Positions 47,750 to 57,648 of a stretch of 64,000 bases of DNA are shown here, piece by piece; the first letter of the stretch is position 1, and every line of letters starts with the position of its first letter. Origin of the DNA: GCA-2725625 sp964574215 (GTDB lineage: Bacteria > Pseudomonadota > Alphaproteobacteria > Rhodospirillales > UBA2165); contig CAZNLR010000008.1 of the NCBI GenBank assembly GCA_964574215.1, positions 1 to 64,000 on the forward strand. The letters run 5' to 3'. Made by a program: the position numbers and the translations under genes. Below the pieces are notes generated by a model that did no database searches, was not told where the DNA came from, and saw only the letters and a list, made by a program, of their open reading frames with translations.

Positions 47750-49201
47750 TTACAATACCTGTCTAAAACTCACGCTCGAATCCTTATCGACGGCAGCGAT
47801 GCGGATAATGTTGGTGGTGCCTGGCGTACCAAAGGGAACACCAGCGGTAATGACGATGTTGTCGCCCTTTTGGGCAAATCCTTCGGCGGCTGAAACGGAT
47901 ACAGCGTCGGCGACGACCTCGGCGAATTCCTTAATATCCGGGGTTCTGACCGGATGTATGCCCCAAACCAAGACAAGCCGACGGGCCGTCGACAGTTCGG
48001 GCGTCAAACCCAATATGGGCACGGTAGGCCTGACTTTCGCCGCCCGCATCGTGGTCGAACCGGTCGAAGTAAAAGTAACGATCGCCGAAGCGTCAATAAT
48101 TTGAGCGATCTGACGGGCTGCCGACGTTATGGCGTCGGCGTCGGTACCCAGGCGGGCGCGGCGGTCGGTGTTAACGAGTAATTGATAGTTCTCGTCGTTT
48201 TCCACCCGTTCGATGATTCGATCCATCATGGAAACTGCCTCTACCGGATAGTCGCCGGCCGCGGTTTCCGCAGACAGCATGACCGCATCGGCACCATCAA
48301 AAATGGCGGTCGCCACATCGGAGGCTTCGGCCCTGGTCGGCATCGGGGAGTTAATCATGGATTCAAGCATTTGGGTCGCTACAATCACCGGCTTCCCTTC
48401 TGATCGCGCCTGGCGGATGATCTGTTTTTGCAATCCCGGCACATCTTCCGGCGGCGCTTCGACGCCCAAGTCGCCCCGCGCCACCATGACGGCGTCCGCC
48501 ATCTCGACAATGGAGTTCAAATGCTGGATGGCCAACGGCTTTTCCAGCTTCGCCAGCACGCCGGCTCTGCCTTTGATGATGCTTTTCGCTTCGATGATAT
48601 CTTCCGGACGCTGGACAAACGACAACGCCACCCAATCGGCGCCGAGTTCCAGGCCGAAATCCAAATCTTTCAGATCTTTTTCAGTTAACGGCGACATGGG
48701 CAGAATGGCGCCCGGTATGTTGAGCCCTTTGTGGTCCGACAACCGGCCACCGACTCTTACTTCGGTTTCTACCGTGGACCCTTTGTTTTTGGTTACCTCC
48801 ATCCTGATTTTGCCGTCATCCAGCAGAAGTTCGACACCTTGTTCGAGGGAAGGAAAAATTTCCGGGTTGGATATTGATATACGTTTTTGATCCCCTGGCT
48901 TATCCCGGTCGGAATCAAGCGTAAACCTATCGCCTTCCGCCAATTCAATGGCGCCGTCGGCAAACGTATCGACCCGGATTTTAGGCCCCTGAAGGTCGAC
49001 GAGGACGCCGATCGGGCGGTTAAATTTCCCCTCAACTTCCCTGATTGCCTTGTAACGGGCGGCATGTTCTTCGTGCGAGCCATGGCTGAAATTCAATCTG
49101 AACACATCGGCTCCGGCTTCAAAAAGCTCGGCGATTTTCTCCGGTGTCGATGATGCCGGACCCAGGGTCGAAACGATTTTGGCGGCTCTATTTCTTTTCA
49201 T
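47750..49201 (-). CDS. pyk: Pyruvate kinase
   Basis: Transfers phosphate from PEP to ADP in glycolysis. The 483-residue protein begins MKRNRAAKIVSTLGPAS; active-site elements are FRLNFSHGSHEEH (about 33-45), the Lys in GVLAKLEKPLAIQH, DAVMVARGDLGVEAP (metal-binding acids) and the TQMLESMINSPMPTRAEASDVATAI segment. The C-terminal allosteric domain is complete. Length fits the family. Confidence 0.97.
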   Translation of the reverse strand: MKRNRAAKIVSTLGPASSTPEKIAELFEAGADVFRLNFSHGSHEEHAARYKAIREVEGKFNRPIGVLVDLQGPKIRVDTFADGAIELAEGDRFTLDSDRDKPGDQKRISISNPEIFPSLEQGVELLLDDGKIRMEVTKNKGSTVETEVRVGGRLSDHKGLNIPGAILPMSPLTEKDLKDLDFGLELGADWVALSFVQRPEDIIEAKSIIKGRAGVLAKLEKPLAIQHLNSIVEMADAVMVARGDLGVEAPPEDVPGLQKQIIRQARSEGKPVIVATQMLESMINSPMPTRAEASDVATAIFDGADAVMLSAETAAGDYPVEAVSMMDRIIERVENDENYQLLVNTDRRARLGTDADAITSAARQIAQIIDASAIVTFTSTGSTTMRAAKVRPTVPILGLTPELSTARRLVLVWGIHPVRTPDIKEFAEVVADAVSVSAAEGFAQKGDNIVITAGVPFGTPGTTNIIRIAAVDKDSSVSFRQVL

Positions 49202-49341
49202 TCGTAAACCTATGTCTTTAAATTGTTCATTACCACTAATTCATAGCCATTAAGAATTTATTTCATACATTTGGTATAAATATTACCGTTGATACCAATA
49301 TGGGATAAGATATTGGCCTCTACGGCCAGAGTACGGAAGCG

Positions 49342-49734
49342 ATGTTCGGACTATTTTCAAAATCTAAGAAGCCTTCGGGAAAAAAGAAGCCCGCTGCCAA
49401 GAAACAAAAGGTTCAGAAGAAGTCAGCCATTGAGGAATCTGAACCGCTCGAGAGAGGGGTTTTGGCCGACCGCCCGGCGAGACGCCCGAGGGCTCCCGTT
49501 AAAGCCGACGGCCTGACCGAGGCCCAGTCGAAACTGGATCAGGCCAAAGCCCGTTTGGCCGACGGAGACTTCAAGAGCGGCGCGGCGCCCGCCGACCGAA
49601 AGAAATTAATCGAGCAGGCTCTTGCGGTTCACAAGGTTCAGGCCAAACTATTGGATGATCTGGACGAGGACACGAAACACAAATTACGCACCTTGGCCAT
49701 GGAAAAAATGTTTCCAAACAAACCCGATGAGTAG
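49342..49734 (+). CDS. Hypothetical basic protein
   Basis: A 130-residue protein with a Lys/Ala-rich N-terminus (KKPSGKKKPAAKKQKVQKK), an Arg/Pro stretch (RRPRAPVK) and a helical C-terminal half (SKLDQAKARLADGDFKSG to DTKHKLRTLAMEKMF). MFGLFSKSKK looks like a short hydrophobic start, not a signal peptide. The conserved-looking end LAMEKMFPNKPDE is unlike anything I can name. It lies divergent from pyk and upstream of a chemotaxis-type gene. Function unknown. Confidence 0.65.
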   Translation: MFGLFSKSKKPSGKKKPAAKKQKVQKKSAIEESEPLERGVLADRPARRPRAPVKADGLTEAQSKLDQAKARLADGDFKSGAAPADRKKLIEQALAVHKVQAKLLDDLDEDTKHKLRTLAMEKMFPNKPDE

Positions 49735-49970
49735 CTCTTTAGACTAGATATTCTATCATTTAGAGCAACTACATTAAAAAAACTTTCCCCTTATACCCTT
49801 GTTTTTTAACACTATTTTGAATAATAATTACCGAAAATCGGACGTGACATCTTTATTTTTGGTGGAAAATCCCTATTTTTGAATATTGAGGCGATTTGCG
49901 GCGGGAATAATTCCGCCTGACATTAATCAAACCGGCAGATCGTTTCGTTATAGTGAATTGCAGGTTATAG

Positions 49971-50504
49971 ATGAACAGTGCCATGGAAGAGGAAGCCCTT
50001 AAAAAGGAACTTGCCGGGCTATTCCAGTATATAACCCGGGTAAGACAGGAAATTGCCGCGATCAGCCGTCCGGCGGATGAGGAACACCGTTTTGAAAAAA
50101 TGAGTGATCAGCTTGATGCCATCGTCGAAACGACAAAAGGCGCCACTGACCAAATCATGCAAACTGTCGAACAAAACGAAGCCTTGTTGAACGATTTGCG
50201 GGAAGGCATTACCGACGATAGCCAGTTGGCCAAAATTGACGAGATATCGGCCAGCAACATGGGCCTGTTCGAGGCCTGTTCCTTCCAGGACCTAACCGGC
50301 CAGCGCATCACCAAAGTGGTCAAATCTTTGACCTATGTGGAAGACCGGGTAGATGCACTGATCGAGGCCTGGGGCAAAGCTGAACTGGAAAAAATTGACG
50401 TCTCGCCTGATCAGGAAAAAACGGAAGACGAAAAACTTCTTGCCGGACCGCAACGCGAGGGTGAAGGCATCAGCCAGTCGGAAATCGACGCCCTGTTCGA
50501 TTAA
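49971..50504 (+). CDS. cheZ: CheZ-like chemotaxis phosphatase
   Basis: CheZ removes phosphate from CheY-P. The 177-residue protein forms a long helical hairpin and has the catalytic-region motif EACSFQDLTGQRITKVVKSL (about 102-121), where Asp and Gln of FQDLTGQ are the catalytic and conserved residues of the family. The C-terminus ends ISQSEIDALFD, very similar to the N-terminal CheY-binding SQxEIDALL of FliM. Other chemotaxis genes are absent from the window, so it is an orphan copy. Confidence 0.85.
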   Translation: MNSAMEEEALKKELAGLFQYITRVRQEIAAISRPADEEHRFEKMSDQLDAIVETTKGATDQIMQTVEQNEALLNDLREGITDDSQLAKIDEISASNMGLFEACSFQDLTGQRITKVVKSLTYVEDRVDALIEAWGKAELEKIDVSPDQEKTEDEKLLAGPQREGEGISQSEIDALFD

Positions 50505-50514
50505 TTTTAAACAG

Positions 50515-51693
50515 TTAGCGACTTAGTTCTTTGATGGCGCGGTCCAGACCGTCCAGCGTCAGCGGGAACATGCGGCCACCCATAATTTGATCTAAAACTT
50601 GGATTGACGGCGTGCTGTCCCAATACCCTTCCTGAACCGGATTGAGCCATACCGCCCGACTGTAGATATCAAGCATGCGCTTCATCCAGTGCGCGCCTGG
50701 TTCCTCGTTCCAATGTTCCACGCTGGCCCCCGGATAGGTGATTTCATAGGGGCTCATGGTGGCGTCACCGACAAACACCAGCTTGTAGTCGGCCGGATAG
50801 GTATGAAGCACGTCCCAGGTTTCAATGCTTTCGTTATGACGGCGGTTGTTGTCTCTCCACAATTTCTCATAGAGACAATTGTGGAAGTAAAAATACTCGA
50901 GATGTTTAAATTCCGAGCGGGCAGCGGAGAACAATTCCTCGCAGGTGCGGATGTGATAATCCATTGATCCGCCCACATCCAGCAAGAGCAATACTTTTAC
51001 CGCGTTGTGGCGCTCGGGCACCATTTTGAGATCGAGCAATCCGGCATTTTTCGCCGTGGAGCTTATGGTGTCCGGCAGGTCGAGCTCGGTCGCTGCACCA
51101 TCCCGGGCGAACCGCCGCAACTTCCGGAGAGCCACCTTGATGTTGCGGGTGCCGATTTCAACCGTATCGTCCAGGTTTTTAAATTGTCTTTTGTCCCAGA
51201 CCTTGACCGCTCTACCGTGACGGCCCTTGTCCTGACCGATCCGAATGCCTTCGGGATTGTACCCCCAGGCGCCGAACGGTGAGGTGCCCCCGGTACCGAT
51301 CCACTTGCCGCCGCCATGGTGCTCTTCGTTCTGTTCCTCCAGGCGTTTCTTGAGCTCTTCCATGAGCTTTTCCCAACCGCCCAAGGCTTCTATTTCCGCC
51401 ATTTCCTCCGGCGTCATTACCCGCTCGGCGATCTTGCGCAGCCATTCTTCCGGCACTTCGGCAAGGAATTCATCGGAGCTGAGATCGAGGCCTTCGAAAC
51501 ATTTGCCGAACACCCGGTCGAACTTATCCAGGTTGCGCTCGTCCTTCACCAAACAGGTGCGGGCGAAATAATAGAAATCCTCAACACTGTAATCGGCAAC
51601 GCCTTTTTCCATACCTTCAAGCAGCGTCAGATATTCCCGAAGCGTTACCGGAATGTTGACCTGCTTTAAAGTGAGGAAAAAGTCGACGAACAT
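50515..51693 (-). CDS. VWA-domain protein, CoxE-like
   Basis: A 392-residue protein of the CoxE/VWA type that works with MoxR ATPases as a chaperone pair for metal or cofactor insertion. The C-terminal VWA domain has the MIDAS motif VLLLDVGGSMDYHIRTCEELF (DxGxS) near residue 237, and YFYFHNCLYEKLW. The middle segment GEEQNEEHHGGGKWIGTGGTSPFG is a Gly/His-rich linker. It is seven bases after the MoxR gene and read with it. Confidence 0.88.
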   Translation of the reverse strand: MFVDFFLTLKQVNIPVTLREYLTLLEGMEKGVADYSVEDFYYFARTCLVKDERNLDKFDRVFGKCFEGLDLSSDEFLAEVPEEWLRKIAERVMTPEEMAEIEALGGWEKLMEELKKRLEEQNEEHHGGGKWIGTGGTSPFGAWGYNPEGIRIGQDKGRHGRAVKVWDKRQFKNLDDTVEIGTRNIKVALRKLRRFARDGAATELDLPDTISSTAKNAGLLDLKMVPERHNAVKVLLLLDVGGSMDYHIRTCEELFSAARSEFKHLEYFYFHNCLYEKLWRDNNRRHNESIETWDVLHTYPADYKLVFVGDATMSPYEITYPGASVEHWNEEPGAHWMKRMLDIYSRAVWLNPVQEGYWDSTPSIQVLDQIMGGRMFPLTLDGLDRAIKELSR

Positions 51694-51699
51694 GGCGGG

Positions 51700-52545
51700 T
51701 TAGTTCCCTTCGCGCCGGTTCAGAAAGGCCAGGCGTTCAAACAATTGCACGTCCTGCTCATTTTTGAGAAGCGCACCGTAGAGCGGCGGCACGATATCCT
51801 TTTGGTCCTTGCTACGCAGTACTTCCGGCGGGATATCCTCGACCATCAGCAACTTGATCCAGTCGAGCAACTCCGACGTCGACGGTTTTTTCTTCATTCC
51901 CGGCACGTCCCGAATTTCATAGAAAGAGTTCAAGGCCTCCCGGACCAAATTACGCTGAATATTCGGGAAATGAACATTGATGATATCGGTCATCACTTCG
52001 GCATCGGGGAACGCAATATAATGGAAGAAACAACGCCGCAGGAACGCGTCGGGGAGTTCCTTTTCGTTATTGGAAGTAATGATAACGATGGGACGCTGGA
52101 CGGCCTTTACCCGTTCGCCGGTTTCATAGACATGGAATTCCATGCGGTCGAGTTCCAGCAGCAAGTCGTTGGGAAATTCGATATCGGCCTTATCGATTTC
52201 ATCGATCAGCAACACCGGCGCCTCGTCGGCTTCGAAAGCATCCCACAATTTGCCGCGCTTAATGTAATTTTTTATGTCGTGAACTTTTTCATCACCCAAT
52301 TGGGAATCGCGCAGGCGGGAAACGGCATCGTACTCGTACAACCCCTGTTGCGCCTTGGTTGTGGATTTCACGTGCCATTCGATCAATGGCCGCCCCAGGG
52401 CGTCGGCCACTTCATGGGCGAGAACGGTCTTACCGGTTCCCGGCTCGCCCTTCACCAGCAAGGGCCTTTCCAGCGCGATGGCGCCATTGACGGCGACCAT
52501 CAAATCTTCAGTCACAACGTAGTTTTCAGTTCCTTCGAATCTCAT
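51700..52545 (-). CDS. MoxR-family AAA+ ATPase
   Basis: A 281-residue AAA+ protein. Walker A is LLVKGEPGTGKTVLAHEVA (about 34-52), Walker B VLLIDEIDKADIEFPNDLLLELDRM (about 110-134), sensor 1 IVIITSNNEKELPDAFLRRCFFHY with the arginine finger. MoxR proteins partner with a VWA protein, here the next gene, to mature or activate other enzymes. The client is unknown. Confidence 0.92.
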   Translation of the reverse strand: MRFEGTENYVVTEDLMVAVNGAIALERPLLVKGEPGTGKTVLAHEVADALGRPLIEWHVKSTTKAQQGLYEYDAVSRLRDSQLGDEKVHDIKNYIKRGKLWDAFEADEAPVLLIDEIDKADIEFPNDLLLELDRMEFHVYETGERVKAVQRPIVIITSNNEKELPDAFLRRCFFHYIAFPDAEVMTDIINVHFPNIQRNLVREALNSFYEIRDVPGMKKKPSTSELLDWIKLLMVEDIPPEVLRSKDQKDIVPPLYGALLKNEQDVQLFERLAFLNRREGN

Positions 52546-52604
52546 AATAGTCTCAACCTTTTCAGAAAATTCGTCGTTTTAATGTCAGAATAGCCGGGGG
52601 CTGT

Positions 52605-55280
52605 CTAGATTTGTTCTAGAGCCTGCTCAATTGCCGCTATCGCTTCATTCGCGTTCGATCCATCGGGCCCACCGGCCTGGGCCATATCCGGCCTGCCGCC
52701 GCCGCCCTTGCCGCCAACCGCGGCCGAGCCGGCCCGTACCAATTCAACGGCGTCGATAGTGCCGGTCAAATCATCCGTTACCCCGACCACCAGGGAGGCC
52801 TTGCCATCGTTGGTGCTGATCAGAGCCACCACACCGGAGCCGATCTGGCCTTTGATATCGTCCACCAGACTTTTGAGGTCCTTGGCAGGTACGCCGTCCA
52901 GAGTTTTACCGGAAAATTTGACGCCGCCAACCTCTTTTACTTCCGAATTGTCGCCGCCACCGCCACCGGTCGCCATTTGACGCCGGACATCGGTCAATTC
53001 CTTTTCCAGTTTACGGTAATCGGCCATCAGGTTTTCCACCCGCTCGGCTACCTTTTCAGGCGTCACTTTCAACAGGGCCGCCGCTTCGGCCAAGGCATTT
53101 TCTTGCTGGGTGACGACATGTTCGGCGGCGGGCCCGGTAACCGCTTCGATCCGCCGTACGCCCGCTGCCACGGCACCTTCGGACAGAATTTTGAACAACC
53201 CGATATCGCCGGTTCGCCTGGCATGAGTGCCGCCACATAGTTCGACCGAAAAGGCTTGATTTCCCTCGGCTCCCCCAACAGAACCCATAGAGACAACACG
53301 CACTTCGTCGCCGTATTTTTCACCGAACAACGCCATGGCCCCGGCCTCGATGGCCTCGTCGGGCGTCATCAGGCGGGTTGTGACTTCGGTATTTTTCCGT
53401 ATCTGGTTGTTGACCTGCTCCTCAACCGCCGCCAGTTCGTCGGACGTCACAGCTTTGGGGTGGCTGATATCGAAGCGCAGCCGCTCGCCCGCCACCAGTG
53501 AGCCTTTCTGGGATACATGGTCGCCCAGATTGCGCCGCAGCGCTTCATGCAGCAGGTGGGTCGCCGAATGATGGCCTCTGAGAGCCGTCCGCCGTTCACT
53601 GTCGACGACAAGGTGCACTTCGTCACCGACTTTCAGGTTGCCGCCGGATAACTTTCCTTGGTGCACATGCAGGTCGCCGAGCTTTTTCAGGGTTTCCGTC
53701 ACCTGCAAGGCGCCGCCGCCAGGAACTGAAACCACGCCACGGTCCCCTTCCTGGCCACCGGATTCGCCGTAACACGGCGTTTGATTGACGATCAACGACA
53801 CCTCGTCCCCGTCCTTGGCCTCGTCAACGCGGGCGCCGTCCACCACAAGGGCCGTCACCTGCCCTTCGGCTTCCTCGGTTTCGTAGCCGAGGAATTCCGT
53901 GGCCCCCAACTCTTCGCGAATATCGAACCAGATTTGTTCCGTCGCCGCGTCACCCGATCCGGACCAGGCTTTGCGCGCTTCTTCGCGCTGACGCTCCATG
54001 GACTGGTTAAACCCCTCCAAATCAACGGTATAGCCCTTACCCCGCAAGGCATCCTGGGTGAGGTCGAGAGGAAATCCATAGGTGTCATAAAGCTTGAAGG
54101 CGACATCGCCCGGCAATTCGCCGCCGTCGGCCAGACTGTCGGTTTCATCTTCCAGCAGTTTGAGGCCGCGCTCCAAGGTGCGCTTGAAGCGAGTTTCCTC
54201 TAATTCCAAAGTCTCCGTAATCAGGGCCTGGGCGCGCACCAGTTCAGGAAACGCTTGCCCCATTTGTTGAACCAAAGTGCTGACCAGTTTGTGCAGCAGC
54301 GGGTCCGTGCACCCCATCATCTCCGCATGGCGCATGGCGCGGCGCATGATACGGCGCACTACATAGCCCCGGCCTTCGTTGGACGGCAGGACGCCGTCGG
54401 CGATAAGAAACGAGCTGGCCCGCAGATGATCGGAGATAACCCGGTGGGAGATGGCGTGGTCGCCGTCAGGGGCCGCGCCCGACGCGTCAGCGGATGATTC
54501 AATCAGGGCCTTGAACAGGTCGGTTTCGTAATTGTCGTGCGTTCCCTGGAGAACGGCGGATATTCGCTCCAGCCCCATGCCCGTATCGATGCTGGGTTTG
54601 GGCAGATCGACTCGTTCGTCCGGCGTCACCTGCTCGAACTGCATGAATACCAGGTTCCATATCTCGATAAACCGGTCGCCGTCTTCGTCGGGAGAGCCCG
54701 GCGGCCCGCCTGGAATGTGGTCGCCGTGATCGTAGAAAATTTCCGAACACGGTCCGCAGGGACCGGTTTCACCCATGGACCAGAAATTATCGGAGGTAGG
54801 AATACGGATGATCTTGCTGTCCGGCAAGCCGGCGATTTTTTTCCAAAGATCGAACGCCTGATCGTCTTCGGCGAACACCGTGACCAGCAGTTTATCCACG
54901 GGCAGCCCGTACTCCTTGGTGATCAGGTTCCAGGCCAGTTCGATAGCTAGGTCTTTGAAATAATCGCCGAAGGAAAAATTACCCAGCATTTCGAAAAACG
55001 TGTGGTGACGCGCCGTGTAGCCGACATTTTCCAAATCATTGTGCTTGCCGCCAGCGCGAACGCATTTCTGCGACGTGGCGGCACGGCTGTAATCCCGCGT
55101 CTCCGCACCGGTAAAGGTGTTTTTGAACTGCACCATACCGGCGTTGGTGAACATCAATGTGGGGTCGTTCTGCGGCACCAGGGGCGAGGACGCAACGACT
55201 TCGTGGCCGTTCCTGGCAAAATAGTCCAGGAACAGTGCGCGGATGTCGTTGGTGGTTTGTCTCGTCGTCGATTGCATCAT
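52605..55280 (-). CDS. alaS: Alanyl-tRNA synthetase
   Basis: Charges tRNA-Ala. The 891-residue protein has the class II catalytic core at the N-terminus (RNGHEVVASSPLVPQNDPTLMFTNAGMVQFKN, landmark only, and GPCGPCSEIFYDHG), the middle tRNA-recognition part, the editing domain with HHSATHLLHEAL and SVELCGGTHARRTGDI (zinc-type Cys/His), and the C-terminal C-Ala domain with SGVVALIST. Start at ATG 55280 or 55277. The gene lies between an FkbM methyltransferase and MoxR. Confidence 0.97.
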   Translation of the reverse strand: MMQSTTRQTTNDIRALFLDYFARNGHEVVASSPLVPQNDPTLMFTNAGMVQFKNTFTGAETRDYSRAATSQKCVRAGGKHNDLENVGYTARHHTFFEMLGNFSFGDYFKDLAIELAWNLITKEYGLPVDKLLVTVFAEDDQAFDLWKKIAGLPDSKIIRIPTSDNFWSMGETGPCGPCSEIFYDHGDHIPGGPPGSPDEDGDRFIEIWNLVFMQFEQVTPDERVDLPKPSIDTGMGLERISAVLQGTHDNYETDLFKALIESSADASGAAPDGDHAISHRVISDHLRASSFLIADGVLPSNEGRGYVVRRIMRRAMRHAEMMGCTDPLLHKLVSTLVQQMGQAFPELVRAQALITETLELEETRFKRTLERGLKLLEDETDSLADGGELPGDVAFKLYDTYGFPLDLTQDALRGKGYTVDLEGFNQSMERQREEARKAWSGSGDAATEQIWFDIREELGATEFLGYETEEAEGQVTALVVDGARVDEAKDGDEVSLIVNQTPCYGESGGQEGDRGVVSVPGGGALQVTETLKKLGDLHVHQGKLSGGNLKVGDEVHLVVDSERRTALRGHHSATHLLHEALRRNLGDHVSQKGSLVAGERLRFDISHPKAVTSDELAAVEEQVNNQIRKNTEVTTRLMTPDEAIEAGAMALFGEKYGDEVRVVSMGSVGGAEGNQAFSVELCGGTHARRTGDIGLFKILSEGAVAAGVRRIEAVTGPAAEHVVTQQENALAEAAALLKVTPEKVAERVENLMADYRKLEKELTDVRRQMATGGGGGDNSEVKEVGGVKFSGKTLDGVPAKDLKSLVDDIKGQIGSGVVALISTNDGKASLVVGVTDDLTGTIDAVELVRAGSAAVGGKGGGGRPDMAQAGGPDGSNANEAIAAIEQALEQI

Positions 55281-55396
55281 TTCAGCCGATTAAAGCGTTA
55301 CGAACCCTAAAGGGAACAAGGCTTTTACCCCGCAATTGCCGAACCTGCAACAACCAGCAACAAAGACCCAAAGTGAGAGCTAAACCTGTTTTGAAG

Positions 55397-56140
55397 TTAG
55401 CTTCCGGCACGTGACAGCATGCGGGCGAATCCACGTGCATATTTGGTCAGATATTTACCTTCAATATGCCGCCACCATCCGAGATCGATATGAGCGCGGT
55501 TGATGAAAACCACATCGCCGTTAAACCGTCGGGTAAAGGTAAATCCGATAAATCCCAAAGACGACAAGCGGTGTTTTACCGCTTTCACGGGTTCGATATA
55601 TTTGGCGTCCATGAAGTCGTGAAATTCGATGGTAATCTGGGAGATCGTTCTCAATCGGTCGTCGTCAGTGCTCTGGAACATATCGAATTCGGCACCTTCG
55701 ATATCGACTTTCAACAGATCCACCTTGTCCGCACCGATCTTTTCCAGCAACCCGGTCAGGGTAATGCCCTCTACTTCTTCGGAACGGGCGTAATCGAAGT
55801 CGCCCGGCTGCTGGGTGCTGCCCCAATTGAAATCGTCCTCCGCCAGCCAGAATTCAACCGGCCCCTCCTTACCAGCAATGGCATGGTGGTGTCTGTGAAG
55901 GCGATCCGTTGCCTCGATCCGGTTGAAATTCTCCGCCGAGGCCTCCACCACATGGGCGCTGCCGCCGAAAAGCTCGCCGACGGCCCGGGAAAAGGCCGCC
56001 GTGGAGCCGCCGAGATCGACCACCAGACCATTCGCCCGGAAATCCGACGTACGCAATGGCGGCGCTAAAAAGGTGTGGCCGCAGATTTCCGGCCACGCCG
56101 AGTCGCTGTAAATCACCTGTTCGCGCCAAATATCGGTCAT
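55397..56140 (-). CDS. FkbM-family methyltransferase
   Basis: A 247-residue SAM-dependent methyltransferase. Motif I is LVVDLGGSTAAFSRAVGELF (about 35-54), the Glu after strand 2 is in AHVVEASAENFNRIE, and the FkbM signature is VDLLKVDIEGAEFDMFQ (about 139-155). YARGFARML is the basic C-terminus. FkbM enzymes methylate sugars or natural products. It sits between alaS and recA with no obvious pathway partner. Confidence 0.88.
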   Translation of the reverse strand: MTDIWREQVIYSDSAWPEICGHTFLAPPLRTSDFRANGLVVDLGGSTAAFSRAVGELFGGSAHVVEASAENFNRIEATDRLHRHHHAIAGKEGPVEFWLAEDDFNWGSTQQPGDFDYARSEEVEGITLTGLLEKIGADKVDLLKVDIEGAEFDMFQSTDDDRLRTISQITIEFHDFMDAKYIEPVKAVKHRLSSLGFIGFTFTRRFNGDVVFINRAHIDLGWWRHIEGKYLTKYARGFARMLSRAGS

Positions 56141-56175
56141 GGGTGTGTTTTGTGTCCTAGCGGGCGTTCAGTCAA

Positions 56176-56209
56176 GAAAAACGGCTCTCTTTGGGGGAAA
56201 GAGAGCCGT
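56176..56209 (-). terminator. Intrinsic terminator of recA
   Basis: ACGGCTCTCTTT - GGGGG - AAAGAGAGCCGT is a perfect 12-bp stem. On the minus strand it is followed by TTTT, 45 bases after the recA stop, between recA and the FkbM gene. Confidence 0.93.
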
Positions 56210-56253
56210 CGTATCTGGGGGACCAATCGGAATGACCGGTCAGGAGGAAAATC

Positions 56254-57369
56254 TTATTCGCCGGCTTCCGCCTTTGTTTCGGCTTCCCCGGCATCACCGT
56301 TTTCATCTTCGGCACCGGTCTCGGGCGGAGTCATCATCTCGCCTGCTAAAAGACCGGCATTTTCACGGATTTTGAACTCGATAGTCTGAGCAACGTCGGG
56401 ATTGTCTTTGAGGAATTGCCGGGCGTTTTCCCGGCCCTGACCGATGCGTTGGCTGTCATAGGAATACCAGGAGCCCGATTTCTCGACGATATCTGCCTTG
56501 ACGCCGAGATCGATCAGCTCACCCATTTTCGAGATGCCCTCACCGTAGAGGATATCGAACTCGATGATCTTGAAAGGCGGTGCCACCTTGTTTTTGACCA
56601 CCTTGACGCGGGTGTGATTGCCGATCACGTCGTCCTTGTCCTTGATGGCGCCGATGCGCCGGATATCCAGGCGGACCGAGGAATAGAATTTCAAAGCGTT
56701 GCCGCCGGTGGTGGTTTCCGGGCTGCCGAACATGACGCCGATCTTCATGCGGATTTGGTTGATGAAGATAATCAGGCAATTGGACTTGGCCACCGAAGAC
56801 GTCAGCTTGCGCAACGCCTGGCTCATCAACCGGGCCTGCAAGCCCACATGATGATCGCCCATCTCCCCTTCCAGTTCGGCCCGGGGCACCAGGGCGGCGA
56901 CGCTGTCGACCACCAGCACATCGATGGCGCCGGAGCGCACCAAGGTATCAGCTATTTCCAGGGCCTGTTCGCCGGCGTCCGGCTGTGAAATCAGGAGGTC
57001 TTCGACATTGACGCCCAGTTTCTGAGCATAAACCGGGTCAAGGGCGTGTTCCGCGTCGACGAAAGCGCAAGTGCCGCCGACCTTCTGGGCCTCGGCCACC
57101 GCATGCAGCGCCAGTGTGGTCTTGCCCGAGCTTTCCGGCCCGTAGATTTCCACCACCCGGCCACGGGGCAACCCGCCGATACCGAGGGCGATATCCAGAC
57201 CGATGGAACCGGTCGAGACGGCCTCGATCTCGATGGCATTGTCCTGCTGGCCCAGTTTCATCACCGAGCCCTTGCCGAAGGACCGTTCGATCTGGCCTAG
57301 GGCGGCTTCCAGTGCTTTTTCCTTGTCGATGTCGTTCTTATCCACGAGACGTAACGCTGCTTCTGTCAT
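56254..57369 (-). CDS. recA: Recombinase RecA
   Basis: RecA forms filaments on single-stranded DNA for recombination and the SOS response. The 371-residue protein has the Walker A GPESSGKTTLALH (about 73-85), Walker B VDVLVVDSVAALVPRAE, the loop QALRKLTSSVAKSNC and IFINQIRMKIGVMFGSPE. The C-terminus is acidic (ENGDAGEAETKAEAGE), as in many RecA proteins. A LexA-like box stands upstream. Confidence 0.98.
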   Translation of the reverse strand: MTEAALRLVDKNDIDKEKALEAALGQIERSFGKGSVMKLGQQDNAIEIEAVSTGSIGLDIALGIGGLPRGRVVEIYGPESSGKTTLALHAVAEAQKVGGTCAFVDAEHALDPVYAQKLGVNVEDLLISQPDAGEQALEIADTLVRSGAIDVLVVDSVAALVPRAELEGEMGDHHVGLQARLMSQALRKLTSSVAKSNCLIIFINQIRMKIGVMFGSPETTTGGNALKFYSSVRLDIRRIGAIKDKDDVIGNHTRVKVVKNKVAPPFKIIEFDILYGEGISKMGELIDLGVKADIVEKSGSWYSYDSQRIGQGRENARQFLKDNPDVAQTIEFKIRENAGLLAGEMMTPPETGAEDENGDAGEAETKAEAGE

Positions 57370-57418
57370 TGGTTCCCCTCCTTATTTCACAGGGTGTTCG
57401 TTGATGCAACTGAGGTGA

Positions 57419-57446
57419 TTTGTACTCATTTTGTTCTAATACGCAA
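57419..57446 (-). promoter_or_regulatory. Likely recA promoter with LexA-type box
   Basis: On the minus strand TTGCGT (57446-57441) and TACAAA (57424-57419) are spaced by 16 bases and could be -35 and -10. Read on the plus strand, GTAC-N7-GTTC at 57422-57436 matches the alphaproteobacterial LexA box GTTC-N7-GTTC with one mismatch and covers the space between them. Confidence 0.5.
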
Positions 57447-57648
57447 GTGTTTTTTATAAAGTATTGATAATACATAATAATTACCTCTATGTTCCGATAT
57501 TGTTCACGGTAATATTAGGCAAATCAAGTTAATTTGGGCAGGTAAGAGAACAACGATTCCCGAACCAATCCGATTCCCCCATACCAAGCGTATGGCGGAA
57601 CCAGAGGGGTGTTTTCTGAGAGAATTAAAACTTTTTCTGAAAAATAAT

